The position numbers and the translations under genes were made by a program. From assembly GCF_022829295.1 (NCBI RefSeq), contig NZ_JAKSYH010000048.1:1-64000 (forward strand): 64,000 nt of DNA, read 5' to 3'. The notes below the pieces were generated by a model, which made no database searches, was not told the origin of the DNA, and was given only the letters and a program-made list of their open reading frames with translations. The DNA is from Methylobacterium sp. J-088 (GTDB lineage: Bacteria > Pseudomonadota > Alphaproteobacteria > Rhizobiales > Beijerinckiaceae). Below, one piece after another: positions 8,464-19,293 of the stretch (position 1 is its first letter; the number at the start of each line of letters is the position of its first letter).

Positions 8464-9204
8464 TCAGGCCGACAGCCGCGCCAGCAAGGCTTCGACCGCG
8501 CCGCGCGCCTCGGCGAGCGCCGCGGGATCCCGGCTGCGCACGACGATCCGGTTGCGAAACCCCTCCGGCGTCATCGCCGGATACGAACCGATCGAAACCT
8601 TCGGCCGCTCCTTGGCGATCACGCCGAGGTCACCGGCGTAATTGCCCTCCGGCAGGCCGGCCGCCTCGATCGTCTCGGAGAGCATCGCGGCGCCCCCCTG
8701 CAGGGTCGGGGCGATCGAATCCAGCATGGCCTGCATGATGGCGGGCACGCCGGCCATCACGTGGACGTTGCCGATCCGGAAGCCCGGCGCCTTCGAGACC
8801 GGGTTGGCGATCAGGTCGGCGCCGAAGGGGATGCGTGCCATGCGCAGGCGGGCTTCGTTCAGATCCTCCGGCTTGTGCCGCTCCAGCAGCATCGCCCGGG
8901 CGCGCTCATCGACATCGATGCCGACCCCGAAGGCTCGGGCGACGCAATCCGCCGTGATGTCGTCGTGGGTCGGGCCGATCCCGCCGGTGGTGAACAGATA
9001 GGCGTAGCGGGTCCGCAGGGCATTGACCGCTTCGACGATCATGTCGGCCTCATCCGGCACGACCCGCACCTCACGGAGATCGATGCCGGCCGCGGTGAGG
9101 AAGTCCGCGATGGTGCCGATGTTCTTGTCCTTGGTGCGACCCGAGAGGATCTCATCGCCGATCACGAGGATGGCGGCGGTGACGGATTCGGTGGTCTGGT
9201 CCAT
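8464..9204 (-). CDS. CinA-type molybdopterin-binding-domain protein
   Basis: 246 residues from ATG 9204. It consists of the MoCF domain alone: AAILVIGDEILSGRTKDKN at the N-terminus and TTGGIGPTHDDIT at about 72-84, the signature of competence/damage-inducible CinA and FAD-synthetase-like domains. The C-terminal nicotinamide-nucleotide deamidase domain of full CinA is missing, as in the short YfiH/CinA-N paralogs of alphaproteobacteria. Function is likely nucleotide or cofactor processing but is not established. Confidence 0.85.
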   Translation of the reverse strand: MDQTTESVTAAILVIGDEILSGRTKDKNIGTIADFLTAAGIDLREVRVVPDEADMIVEAVNALRTRYAYLFTTGGIGPTHDDITADCVARAFGVGIDVDERARAMLLERHKPEDLNEARLRMARIPFGADLIANPVSKAPGFRIGNVHVMAGVPAIMQAMLDSIAPTLQGGAAMLSETIEAAGLPEGNYAGDLGVIAKERPKVSIGSYPAMTPEGFRNRIVVRSRDPAALAEARGAVEALLARLSA

Positions 9205-9281
9205 GGGTCTCTGGCGTCGGGTGGATCGCGCGGGCAGATAGCGCGACACGCTCTCCTGGCTACGACAATCCCGAGGATGCC

Positions 9282-9995
9282 ATGCAGTTCGCCGCGCCGC
9301 TCCTGCCGGGACGGCTGGTTCGACGCTACAAGCGCTTCCTGGCCGATATCGAGACTGCGGAGGGGCTCGTCACGGCGCATTGCCCCAATCCGGGGGCGAT
9401 GCTGGGGCTGAACACGCCCGGGGTGCGGGCACTGCTGTCCCGCTCGGCGAACCCGACGCGCAAGCTTCCGCTGACCTGGGAGCTGGTCGAGGCCGATCTG
9501 CCCGGCGGCCCGCAATGGGTCGGCCTCAACACCCTGCGCCCGAACGGCCTGGTGGCCGAGGCTTTCCGGGCCGGGGTGATCCCGGCCTTGGCCGGGTACG
9601 ACGTGCTGAAGCCGGAGGTTCGCTACGCGCAGGCGAGCCGGGTCGATTTCCTGGCGAGCGGCGGTGGTGGCGGGCCGTGCCACGTCGAGGTCAAGAACTG
9701 CCACCTGATGCGCCGGGCCGGTCTGGCGGAGTTCCCCGACTGCACGGCCGCCCGCAGCGCCCGGCACATGCGCGACCTCGCCCAGGTGGTCGTCGCGGGC
9801 GGCCGGGCGCTGGTCGTCATCGTGGTGCAGATGCACGCGGAGGCGTTCGATGTCGCCCGCGACATCGACCCGGCCTTCGACAAGGCCTTTCGGGAGGCGC
9901 GTGCCGCGGGCGTGGTGGTCCGCGCCTATCGCTGTGCGGTCGGCCCGGAGGGCGTTAGGATTGCGGACGAGATTCCGGTCGTCACGCCGCCCTGA
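9282..9995 (+). CDS. sfsA: SfsA family protein (sugar fermentation stimulation protein)
   Basis: 237 residues. Family blocks in order are RLVRRYKRFLAD, VTAHCPNPGAMLG (about 29-41), KLPLTWELVEA, and the nuclease-like core VDFLASGGG followed by HVEVKNCHLM with the E-x-K motif. SfsA was named from E. coli maltose metabolism, but its fold resembles PD-(D/E)xK nucleases. Its last 14 bp overlap the end of the convergent FkbM gene. Confidence 0.92.
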   Translation: MQFAAPLLPGRLVRRYKRFLADIETAEGLVTAHCPNPGAMLGLNTPGVRALLSRSANPTRKLPLTWELVEADLPGGPQWVGLNTLRPNGLVAEAFRAGVIPALAGYDVLKPEVRYAQASRVDFLASGGGGGPCHVEVKNCHLMRRAGLAEFPDCTAARSARHMRDLAQVVVAGGRALVVIVVQMHAEAFDVARDIDPAFDKAFREARAAGVVVRAYRCAVGPEGVRIADEIPVVTPP

Positions 9996-10824
9996 CGGCC
10001 GAGCGTTCGAACATCAGGTTCAGCCGGGAGCGCGCGACCTCGCGATAGCCGAAGCCCTCGAGGTGCCTGGGCAGGTCGATCTGCCACTGGCCGGTGCCGT
10101 TCTCGATCAGCAGGATGCGGGGCAGCAGGGAGTCCGGCGCCTCGCGCAGGAACGGCTCCAGGATCAGATCCTCGGCACCCTCCACGTCGAGCTTGACGGC
10201 ATCGACCCACGACAGCCTTTCGCCACGCAGCAGATCCATCAGCGTCACCGCCGGCACGGTGATCCGGGCGCCCTCGTTGGTGCCGACGATCCGCAGGCTC
10301 GATTCGCCCCGGTTGCGGGGATCGATGAACAGGGTCAGCTCGCCGGCCTTGTCGGCCACCGCGCAGGCGACCGCCTTCACGGTGTGGAACGGGTTCTGAG
10401 CGATGTTGTAGGTCAGGCGGTTGAACACGTCGGGCTGCGGTTCCACCGCGATGATCCGGGCCCCCGGGCCCGAGAAGGCGGCCACGCACAACGCGTAGGC
10501 TCCGATATTGGCGCCGATGTCGAGGAACACGCAGTCCTTCGGCAGGCGTTCCTGAAGAAGTGCCCGCTCTTCGGGATCGAAGAACTGCGGCGTGAACAAC
10601 ACCTTCTTCTCGCAATTGTTGTTGTACGGGTGCAGCCGCATGCGCGCCCCGTAGCGGGTGACATCCAGGGGCTTGCCCCGGAGCCGCGAGATCGCGATCC
10701 GGCGCAGGAACAGCGCGAGGCGCCGCCCGTACCAGGATCCGGCCGGGATCCTGGTCGTGCGGCGGGTGATGGCCGCTACGAGACCGGTGGGTTCGTAGGT
10801 GCCGTAAGGCTGCGTGTCCGTCAT
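9982..10824 (-). CDS. FkbM family SAM-dependent methyltransferase
   Basis: 280 residues. The SAM-binding motif I is VFLDIGANIGAYAL at about 99-112. It is followed by the acidic residue in IIAVEPQP and the FkbM-type block VDAVKLDVEGAEDLIL. FkbM-like enzymes O-methylate sugars, polyketides or lipids; the substrate is unknown here. It stands alone, convergent with sfsA and divergent from the hydrolase at 10941. Confidence 0.87.
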   Translation of the reverse strand: MTDTQPYGTYEPTGLVAAITRRTTRIPAGSWYGRRLALFLRRIAISRLRGKPLDVTRYGARMRLHPYNNNCEKKVLFTPQFFDPEERALLQERLPKDCVFLDIGANIGAYALCVAAFSGPGARIIAVEPQPDVFNRLTYNIAQNPFHTVKAVACAVADKAGELTLFIDPRNRGESSLRIVGTNEGARITVPAVTLMDLLRGERLSWVDAVKLDVEGAEDLILEPFLREAPDSLLPRILLIENGTGQWQIDLPRHLEGFGYREVARSRLNLMFERSAVRAA

Positions 10825-10940
10825 GACCGGCGGGGTTTGCCAGCCGGCGCGCGCCCCCGCAAGCCGATCGCGATGCGTTGCCCCGGCAAGCCCGCGTGGT
10901 CTAAGCGGTGGCCGAGCGTGAGGAGCATGGGTTGCCCGGC

Positions 10941-11705
10941 ATGGAATCCTTCAATTCCGACGGCGTGCGGATCGCCTATATCGACGTCCCACCGGCGGAC
11001 GGTGTGGGCAAGCCGGTCCTGCTGATCCACGGCTTCGCGTCGAACCACGCGGTCAACTGGGTCAACACCCAGTGGGTGAAGGCCCTGACCCAGGCCGGCT
11101 ACCGGGCGATCGCCCTGGACAATCGCGGCCACGGCGAGAGCGAGAAGCTCTACGATCCGGCCGCCTACAGCTCGGAGGCGATGGCGGGCGATGCGATTCG
11201 CCTGCTCGACCATCTCGGGATCGAGCGCGCCCACGTGATGGGCTACTCGATGGGCGGGCGGATCACGGCGCACATCGCCCTCGACCACGCCGACCGGGTC
11301 CGCTCGGCGCTGATCGGCGGGCTCGGCATGCACCTCGTCGAGGGTAAGGGGCTGCCCTCGGGCATCGCGGAGGCGCTGGAGGCGCCCGCCGGCACAAAGG
11401 CGTCGAACCCGACCGCGGCGGCCTTCCGCATGTTCGCCGAGCAGACGCGGAGCGACCTGCGGGCGCTGGCCGCCTGCATGCGCGGCTCCCGCCAGACCCT
11501 GAGCCGGGCGGAACTCGGACAGATCGAGGTTCCGGTGCTGGTCTCGGTCGGCACCCTCGACACGGTCGCGGGCTCCGGTCCGGGTCTCGCCGCCCTGATC
11601 CCGGATGCGCGGGCGCTCGAGATCGAGGGCAAGGACCACTCCACCGCGGTCGGCGCGAAGCCGCACCGGGATGGCGTGCTGGCCTTCCTGGCCGCGCAGC
11701 CCTGA
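10941..11705 (+). CDS. Alpha/beta-fold hydrolase
   Basis: 254 residues from the ATG at 10941; an upstream GTG at 10908 is possible. HGFASNH forms the oxyanion region. The nucleophile elbow is GYSMGG near residue 102. An acid in SVGTLDTVAG and a histidine in EGKDHSTAVG complete the catalytic triad. It resembles small carboxylesterases and 3-oxoadipate enol-lactonase-like enzymes. No neighbour indicates a substrate. Confidence 0.85.
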   Translation: MESFNSDGVRIAYIDVPPADGVGKPVLLIHGFASNHAVNWVNTQWVKALTQAGYRAIALDNRGHGESEKLYDPAAYSSEAMAGDAIRLLDHLGIERAHVMGYSMGGRITAHIALDHADRVRSALIGGLGMHLVEGKGLPSGIAEALEAPAGTKASNPTAAAFRMFAEQTRSDLRALAACMRGSRQTLSRAELGQIEVPVLVSVGTLDTVAGSGPGLAALIPDARALEIEGKDHSTAVGAKPHRDGVLAFLAAQP

Positions 11706-11709
11706 GGCC

Positions 11710-12485
11710 TCAGCTCTTCAGCCGGTAGCCCGTGCGGAAGATGTAGGTGACGAGGCCGAGGCAGATCACCAGGAACAACGCGGTCATGCCGAGGCTGATC
11801 GCGATGTTCACGTCAGCCTTGCCGAAGAACGCCCAGCGGAAACCGCTGATCAGGTACACGACCGGGTTGAGCAGGCTCACCGCGTGCCAGAACGGCGGCA
11901 GCATGCCGATGGCGTAGAAGCTGCCACCCAGGAAGGTCAGCGGCGTGACGACGAGGAGCGGCACGAGCTGAAGCTTCTCGAACCCGTCCGCCCAGAGGCC
12001 GATCACGAAGCCGAACAGGCTGAAGGTCACGGCGGTGAGCAGCAGGAAGCCGATCATCCAGACCGGGTGTTCGATTCGAAGCGGCACGAACAGCGCCGAG
12101 GTCGCCAGGATGATCAGGCCGATCAGGATCGACTTGGAGGCCGCCGCACCGACGAAGCCCAGCACGACCTCCAGCGGCGAGATCGGTGCCGACAGGATCT
12201 CGTAGATCGTGCCGGCGAAGCGCGGGAAGTAGATGCCGAACGAGGCGTTGGCGATGCTCTGCGTCAGCAGCGACAGCATGATCAGCCCGGGCACGATGAA
12301 CAGCCCGTAGGGCACGCCGTCGACCGCCGAGACCCGCGAGCCGATCGCGGCGCCGAACACCACGAAGTACAGCGTGGTCGAGATCACCGGGGCCAGGATG
12401 CTCTGCCCGGCGGTGCGCCAGAACCGTCCCATCTCGAACCGATAGATCGCCCGGACCGCCGGCCAGTTCATGCTGTAAGCCGTGC

Positions 12486-12489
<4 letters not shown>
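11710..12489 (-). CDS. ABC-2 type exporter, membrane subunit
   Basis: 259 residues with six hydrophobic segments and the ABC-2 membrane domain ([19 protein letters not shown], then [19 protein letters not shown]). The ATG at 12489 overlaps the stop of the ATPase gene (ATGA), indicating translational coupling. Longer in-frame extensions upstream lie inside the ATPase gene and were rejected. The pair resembles the YadG/YadH and NodI/NodJ exporters; the cargo is unknown. Confidence 0.9.
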
Positions 12490-13418
<929 letters not shown>

Positions 13419-13584
13419 CAGGGCCTGAGTGAAGCGTTGGCGAGCCCGGAGCCGGTAACGTGCGCACCGCGCGCGCGTCGATGCGCCGACGGACGTCGCC
13501 TCGGGAAGGCCGGCCCTATAGCACGCCGATCGGGAAGCCGGGCCGATCCGGTGTGCGCCGGCGCACGGCCGGGCACGTCAGCCG

Positions 13585-13839
13585 TTATCGCTCGCCGAAG
13601 CGCTCGACGATCGCCAAGCATTCCCGGCGCTGATCCGGGTCTTCGATGCGCGAGAACGCCGCCAGCAGCGCGGCGCATTCCGAGGCGGCCGGTCCGCGTG
13701 GAATTGCGTTCGCGGTCCCGCGCCCCTGGAAGGTCGAGACGGGGATCTTCAACGCCTCTGCAATCTGTCCGAGCAGCCGCACCCGCTCGTCGGCGGAGGA
13801 CGTGGCTGTCTTAGGATCGAAGCCCGCTGCGTCCGTCAT
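13585..13839 (-). CDS. Small conserved-looking protein, function unknown
   Basis: 84 residues from ATG 13839, preceded by GAAGG at SD distance. It reads as a helical, charged protein: DERVRLLGQIAEALKIPVSTF, then ASECAALLAAFSRIEDPDQRRECLAIVERFGER. The first helices resemble a short helix-turn-helix-like segment, and the C-terminus resembles the DPxxRRxxLxxVE tail of small XRE-type regulators. Codon use is consistent with real coding. Regulatory function is inference. Confidence 0.6.
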   Translation of the reverse strand: MTDAAGFDPKTATSSADERVRLLGQIAEALKIPVSTFQGRGTANAIPRGPAASECAALLAAFSRIEDPDQRRECLAIVERFGER

Positions 13840-14058
13840 GATGCCTTCAACACCAACCCTCGATCGGACGCATGCGCCGACGCCCGGCGCGAACATCCAC
13901 ATATTCGCGACCGGTGCAACCTACCGTTAGGTGTCGAACCTCGCGGCAGACAGCGGAGTTTCGGTGGACAGGGGGGCCGAGTGGATCAGCGGACCTCCGG
14001 GCAACGGCCAATTCAATCATCTCGCCTTGAAATGGCGCCGTGATCAGACGAGCTTGGC

Positions 14059-14370
14059 TCAACCCGCTCGCCGAAGCGTGATGAGCACGACAAGCCCGAC
14101 CAGCGTCCCGGCCCCGAGGAACCTGCGCCAGGGATTTACCCCGCGCAACAGTTCATCGAGCGCCCACCACGCGAGGGCGAGGTCTGCGCCGACAGACAGC
14201 CATCGTGCCAGGGATTGGTTCGTCTGCGCCGCCCAGGCGCCCAACGTGAACCCACCGAACAGCCACAGGGGTAGATTGGGCCATTGCCCGACGGTCAGCG
14301 CACCGGTTTTGCGGTTCCGGAATAGCCAATCGACCGTCCTGGCGAACACGCCGGTCCTGCTGTGCTCCAT
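14059..14370 (-). CDS. Small membrane protein, unknown
   Basis: 103 residues from ATG 14370. The N-terminus (MEHSRTGVFARTVDWLFRN) is amphipathic. Two to three hydrophobic segments follow (NLPLWLFGGFTLGAWAAQ, LSVGADLALAWWALDELL and FLGAGTLVGLVVLITL). The LARWLSVGADLALAWWALDELLRGVNPWRR stretch is typical of small inner-membrane proteins of unknown role in Methylobacterium-like genomes (from memory, unchecked). Confidence 0.65.
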   Translation of the reverse strand: MEHSRTGVFARTVDWLFRNRKTGALTVGQWPNLPLWLFGGFTLGAWAAQTNQSLARWLSVGADLALAWWALDELLRGVNPWRRFLGAGTLVGLVVLITLRRAG

Positions 14371-14601
14371 GGCGTCGAACGTCCTGGGAGAATGCGTGCT
14401 CTGCCGCACCGCCGAGCCGTGCCGGCGGAGCTAGAACACATTAACGGATCCGGTGCGGTCTTAACGAACGACTAACCTTAGTAAATGGAAACCGCCCGCA
14501 AATCCCTAACGGAAGCTGAAAAGACTCGCGGAAATTCCGTTAATACGTTGGTAATGCGTTGGCCGGGCGGCGAGGCAGCCACCCCTGAGAGAGGATCGAT
14601 C

Positions 14602-14691
14602 ATGAGCGCCCGTCTCGAGGACCTGAAGTTCATGCTGACGCTCAGCGCCGTCGTACTCTTCGGCAGCGGCCTCGATATCATCCTGCGCTGA
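14602..14691 (+). CDS. 29-residue membrane peptide, tentative
   Basis: A very short frame from ATG 14602, preceded by a good purine-rich SD (GAGAGAGGA). The peptide has a polar start (MSARLEDLKF) and one hydrophobic helix (MLTLSAVVLFGSGLDIIL). The frame extends upstream to 14485, but that part is low-GC and non-coding in style. It could be a genuine small membrane protein or chance. Confidence 0.4.
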   Translation: MSARLEDLKFMLTLSAVVLFGSGLDIILR

Positions 14692-15016
14692 TCGGGACGG
14701 CCGTGTCGGCGTGGAATTGCTGGCCACCGCGCGCGATGGCGCGCCGGAGGGCGGAACGGGCCGCCGTGTCACGGGTCGGTCCGGTTAGGCCGGGTGCCGC
14801 AGCGTAGGGAACGGCGACCACGCGGGTCCCGAAGGCGGCCCGATGATGCGAGCCACCGTGATCACCGGCGGCGGATCCGGTTTGGCCGGAGCGGAGGAAG
14901 CTCCGCAACTCGGCGACCTTCGCCCGACGTTCCGCCTGGATTCTCACCAGAGCTAGAACGAGACCAACCAGCCCGGCGGTCTCCAGAATGGCTGCAACCA
15001 CGTAGCCCGAAGCCAT
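14678..15016 (-). CDS. Small single-helix membrane protein, tentative
   Basis: 112 residues. A clear N-terminal membrane helix (GYVVAAILETAGLVGLVLALV) is followed by a basic segment (RIQAERRAKVAELRSF) and a low-complexity Gly/His/Ala region. No SD is obvious before the ATG at 15016. The membrane anchor and basic flank look real. The C-terminal half may not be. Confidence 0.4.
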   Translation of the reverse strand: MASGYVVAAILETAGLVGLVLALVRIQAERRAKVAELRSFLRSGQTGSAAGDHGGSHHRAAFGTRVVAVPYAAAPGLTGPTRDTAARSALRRAIARGGQQFHADTAVPISAG

Positions 15017-15135
15017 TCAATTTCACCGAGCACTCTGATGGGGATACCGCGCGGCTGCGGCCGGTCCCGATCTGCGCCCGGATGGTTAGCGCGACCTTAA
15101 TGGCATCGTCGATCGCCTCAGCGTGCAACAAGGCG

Positions 15136-15234
15136 ATGACCGACATCATCGACCAGCCGGAGATCGGCCCGCATCTGGCGCTGGCCGACGTCTACGAGGC
15201 CGTCGCCTTCGAGCCCGGGCGCAACGCGCCGTGA
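15136..15234 (+). CDS. 32-residue ORF or gene fragment, unknown
   Basis: From ATG 15136, with AAGG just upstream, the frame reads MTDIIDQPEIGPHLALADVY and continues to FEPGRNAP. Nearly every codon ends in G or C, as in the real genes nearby, unlike the flanking sequence. It ends 7 bp from the convergent end of the sufT-like gene. It may be a tiny gene or the surviving 3' end of a deleted gene. No family was recognised. Confidence 0.35.
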   Translation: MTDIIDQPEIGPHLALADVYEAVAFEPGRNAP

Positions 15235-15241
15235 CCGCGCG

Positions 15242-15625
15242 CTACCACATGTCGAGGGCGACGCGGGCCTCGTCCGACATGCGGCTCTGATCCCACGGCG
15301 GATCGAACACCATCGTGACCGAGCAGGACTGAACGCCCGGCACTGCTGCCACCGCGTTCTCGACCCAGCCGGGCATCTCGCCCGCCACCGGGCAGCCCGG
15401 CGCGGTGAGGGTCATATCGATGGCGACGTTCCGATCGTCGCCGATATCGACCTTGTAGATCAGGCCGAGCTCGTAGATGTCGGCCGGGATCTCCGGATCG
15501 TAGACGCTCTTCAGCGCCGCGACGATGTCGTCGGTCAGGCGATCCAGTTCCGCCGGCGGGATCGCGGAATCGCCGGCGACGGCTGGGGCGTTCATGCCGC
15601 CCGTGATGGTGGCGTCGGTGGTCAT
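15242..15625 (-). CDS. sufT: SUF-system metal-sulfur cluster factor (DUF59/MIP18, SufT-like)
   Basis: 127 residues. The DUF59 core contains VAALKSVYDPEIPADIYELG (about 36-55), the conserved LTAPGCP with its cysteine, and a C-terminal VTMVFDPPWDQSRMSDEAR. SufT proteins aid Fe-S cluster maturation or transfer. It is the last gene of the suf operon, 52 bp after sufS. A SufA-type A-carrier, often found here, is absent. Confidence 0.9.
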   Translation of the reverse strand: MTTDATITGGMNAPAVAGDSAIPPAELDRLTDDIVAALKSVYDPEIPADIYELGLIYKVDIGDDRNVAIDMTLTAPGCPVAGEMPGWVENAVAAVPGVQSCSVTMVFDPPWDQSRMSDEARVALDMW

Positions 15626-15677
15626 CGCTTCACTCTCTTCGGACGCGTCCGGACGGGACTAGCCTCGTACCCGTATA

Positions 15678-16922
15678 TCAGGTGAACAGCATTTCTGCCT
15701 TGGCGAGCGCCTCGGCAAGGGCATCGATCTCGGCCGTCGTGTTGTAGAGGCCGAACGAGGCGCGGCAGGTCGAGGTGACGCCGAAGCGGTTGAGCAGCGG
15801 CATGGCGCAATGGGTCCCGGCCCGCACCGCCACGCCCTGGCGGTCGATCACCGTGGCGATGTCGTGGGCGTGCGCCCCCTTCATCTCGAAGGCGATGACG
15901 CCGCCCTTGCCCGGAGCCGTGCCGATCAGGCGCAGGGAATTCATCGCGCCGAGCCGCTCCTGCGCGTAGGCCGTCAGCTTCGCCTCGTGCGCGGCGATGG
16001 CATCGCGCCCGAGCGACATCATGTATTCGAGCGCTGCCCCGAGACCCACCGCCTCGATGATCGCCGGGGTGCCGGCCTCGAACTTGTGCGGCGGATCGTT
16101 GTAGGTGATGGCGTCCTCACCGACCGTGCGGATCATCTCGCCACCGCCCTGGTAGGGCGGCAGGCGATCCAGCCATTCCTTCTTGCCGTAGAGCACGCCG
16201 ATCCCGGTCGGGCCGTAGACCTTGTGGCCGGTGAAGACGAAGAAGTCGCAGTCGAGCGCCTGCACGTCGACCGGCTGATGCACCGCGCTCTGCGCCCCGT
16301 CGAGCAGCACCGGCACGCCGTGGGCGTGGGCGATGCGCACGATCTCGGCGGCGGGCGTCACCGTGCCGAGCACGTTCGACATGTGGGTGATTGCCACCAT
16401 CTTGGTGCGCGGCGAGAATAGTTTTTCGAATTCCTCGACGAGGAAGTTGCCCGCGTCGTCGACCGGCGCCCACTTGATCACGGCGCCGCGACGCTCGCGC
16501 AGGAAGTGCCAGGGCACGATGTTGGAGTGGTGCTCCATGATCGAGAGGATGATCTCGTCCCCCTCCCCGATCAGGCCGCCCCAGCCCATCGACGAGGCCA
16601 CGAGGTTGTAGGCCTCGGTGGCGTTGCGGGTGAAGATGATCTCGTCGGTCGAGGCGGCGTTGAGGAACTGGCGCGTGGTCTCGCGGGCGCCCTCGAACCC
16701 CTCGGTCGCGGCGTTGGCCATGTAGTGCAGGCCACGATGGACGTTGGCGTAGCCGGTCTCCATGCAGGAGACCATCGCGTCGATCACCTGCCGCGGTTTC
16801 TGAGCCGACGCGGCGTTGTCGAGATAGACCAGCTTTTTGCCGTAGACCTGCTGCGCCAGGATCGGGAAATCCTTGCGGATCGCCTCGACGTCGTAGGTGG
16901 GGGTGAGGACGGGTGCGTTCAT
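15678..16922 (-). CDS. sufS: Cysteine desulfurase SufS
   Basis: 414 residues, a type II desulfurase. The PLP lysine is Lys234 in FTGHKVYGPTG, and the active-site cysteine is Cys372 in VRAGTHCAMPLL. MEHHSNIVPW and DGAQSAVHQ form the PLP pocket. It removes sulfur from cysteine as an enzyme persulfide for the SufBCD scaffold. The usual activator SufE is not in the window. A palindromic repeat separates it from sufD within the operon. Confidence 0.95.
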   Translation of the reverse strand: MNAPVLTPTYDVEAIRKDFPILAQQVYGKKLVYLDNAASAQKPRQVIDAMVSCMETGYANVHRGLHYMANAATEGFEGARETTRQFLNAASTDEIIFTRNATEAYNLVASSMGWGGLIGEGDEIILSIMEHHSNIVPWHFLRERRGAVIKWAPVDDAGNFLVEEFEKLFSPRTKMVAITHMSNVLGTVTPAAEIVRIAHAHGVPVLLDGAQSAVHQPVDVQALDCDFFVFTGHKVYGPTGIGVLYGKKEWLDRLPPYQGGGEMIRTVGEDAITYNDPPHKFEAGTPAIIEAVGLGAALEYMMSLGRDAIAAHEAKLTAYAQERLGAMNSLRLIGTAPGKGGVIAFEMKGAHAHDIATVIDRQGVAVRAGTHCAMPLLNRFGVTSTCRASFGLYNTTAEIDALAEALAKAEMLFT

Positions 16923-16940
16923 CGGGTCACGCTCGCGGAT

Positions 16941-17110
16941 CTCCCTCCCCCCGCTGCGGGGGAGGGTGGCCCCCGAAGGGGGTCGGGAGAGGGGAGCCCG
17001 GCAGCTGGAAAGGACTGAGCGGGTGTCGAGAACAAAGCCTTGTTCTCCACCGTCGCCCCCCTCTCCCGCCTCACTCCGTTCGGCACCCTCCCCCGCAGAG
17101 GGGGGAGGGT
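16941..17110 (-). repeat. Intercistronic palindromic repeat, family B, copy 1 (between sufD and sufS)
   Basis: About 170 bp bounded by near-complementary arms. The left arm contains GCGGGGGAGGGTGGCCCCCG then GGTCGGGAGAGGGG. The right arm contains CCCCCTCTCCCGCC then CGGCACCCTCCCCCGCAG. The middle is variable. A second copy is at 59464-59634. The element lies inside the suf transcription unit, so it would fold into a long RNA hairpin between sufD and sufS. Confidence 0.75.
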
Positions 17111-17120
17111 TGAGTCGGTG

Positions 17121-18443
17121 TCAGCCCCGCGCCCTCAGCCAGGCTTCGATCTCGCCGATCAGCGCCGCGCGGGCGCCCTCGTGCGTGACCGCCTCCACCG
17201 CCTCGCCCACGAAGGCCTGAACCAGCAGGCTCTCGGCGATCGGGCGCGGCAGGCCGCGGGCCATCAGGTAGAACAGCAGTTCCGGATCCGGCGCGCCGCA
17301 GGTGGCCCCATGGCCGCAGGCGACGTCGTCGGCGAAGATTTCCAGTTCCGGCTTGTTCATCATCTGCCCCTCGTCGGTGAGGAGGAGGCAGTCGGACTTC
17401 ATCTTGCCGTCGGTCTTCTGGGCGGCCTGACGGACGATGATCTTGCCCTGGAACACGCCTGTGGCGTCGCCGTCGATGATCCACTTGAACTGCTCGCGGC
17501 CGACGCCGCCCACGGCGGCGTGGTCGGCGAGCAGCGTCGAGTCGGCGAGCTGGCCGTTGCGCAGCATGGCGGCGCCATTGACCACGACGTTGGTGTCGTC
17601 GCCCGCGACATGCACGTAGATCTGGTGGCGCGACAGAACCGCCCCGGTGACGAGGTTCACGGTCTCGACCTGACCCTCGGCCTCGACCTTCAGCGACAGG
17701 GTCGAGAGCGCAATGGTCGCGTCGCCTTCGATGTTCAGGCGGGTGTGCCGGAAGGCGGCCCTGGGGCCGACCACCACGTCGAGGGCGTCGTTGGGCTGGC
17801 AGGTGAGGCCGTTTGGTCCCTCGTGGCTCTCCAGCAGGCTGAATTCCGCGCCCTCGCCGATCTGGACGAGCACGCGGGTCGCCGTCGAGAACGGCGTGCT
17901 GCCGGTGCCGACGAAGCGCAGGTGGATCGGCTGCGCCGGCTTGGCGCCGGGAGCGACGCGGATCACGGCGCCGTCCGCCAGGAAGGCGGTGTTGAGCTGA
18001 TAGATCGGGTTCTCCCGTGCCTGGGGCACGGGGGCGAGCTGGGTCAAGGCGTCCTCGCCCTGGCTCAGCGCGTCGTTCAGCGGCAAGACCGTGACGCCGG
18101 CCGGGATCCGATCGAGATCGGACAGCGCGCGGACGAGATGGCCGTTCACGAAGGTCAAGCGCGCGGCCTCGATCCCGGCAAAGCCCTTCGCCTTGGCGAC
18201 CGCCACCTTGGAGGCCTCGAGGCTCGGCGCCTCGGCCGGCGGCGCGGCCTCGCTGATGGCAGCCCGCAGGTCGGTGTACTTGAACGCCTCGACCCGGCGG
18301 CTCGGCAGACCGGTCGCCTCGAAGAAGCGGAACGCCTCCTCGCGGGCGATGGTCGCGTCGCTGGCGAAGCTCTGGCGGGCCGTCTCGAACAGCTTCGACA
18401 GGCCGGCCTCGGCGGGCGAGCGGAGGTTGGTGACGTCGGCCAT
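17121..18443 (-). CDS. sufD: Fe-S cluster scaffold subunit SufD
   Basis: 440 residues. The N-terminal helical part (ATGLPSRRVEAFKYTDLRAA) is typical of SufD. The beta-helix domain carries LEASKVAVAKAKG and then VNGAAMLRNGQLADSTLLAD. The C-terminal part (DVACGHGATCGAPDPELLFYLMARGLPRPIAESLL) holds the conserved histidine/cysteine region that helps form the cluster site with SufB. Its start is 3 bp from the sufC stop, so the two are probably coupled. Confidence 0.95.
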   Translation of the reverse strand: MADVTNLRSPAEAGLSKLFETARQSFASDATIAREEAFRFFEATGLPSRRVEAFKYTDLRAAISEAAPPAEAPSLEASKVAVAKAKGFAGIEAARLTFVNGHLVRALSDLDRIPAGVTVLPLNDALSQGEDALTQLAPVPQARENPIYQLNTAFLADGAVIRVAPGAKPAQPIHLRFVGTGSTPFSTATRVLVQIGEGAEFSLLESHEGPNGLTCQPNDALDVVVGPRAAFRHTRLNIEGDATIALSTLSLKVEAEGQVETVNLVTGAVLSRHQIYVHVAGDDTNVVVNGAAMLRNGQLADSTLLADHAAVGGVGREQFKWIIDGDATGVFQGKIIVRQAAQKTDGKMKSDCLLLTDEGQMMNKPELEIFADDVACGHGATCGAPDPELLFYLMARGLPRPIAESLLVQAFVGEAVEAVTHEGARAALIGEIEAWLRARG

Positions 18444-18446
18444 GGC

Positions 18447-19199
<753 letters not shown>

Positions 19200-19293
19200 T
19201 GGTCGGTAGTCCTGTTCGGATTCACGGATTGTCCCTTGCCCCCAAGGCCTCGCCGCTCACGCATCCTGGCGTGACGAAGTGCAAGGCGCGCTC

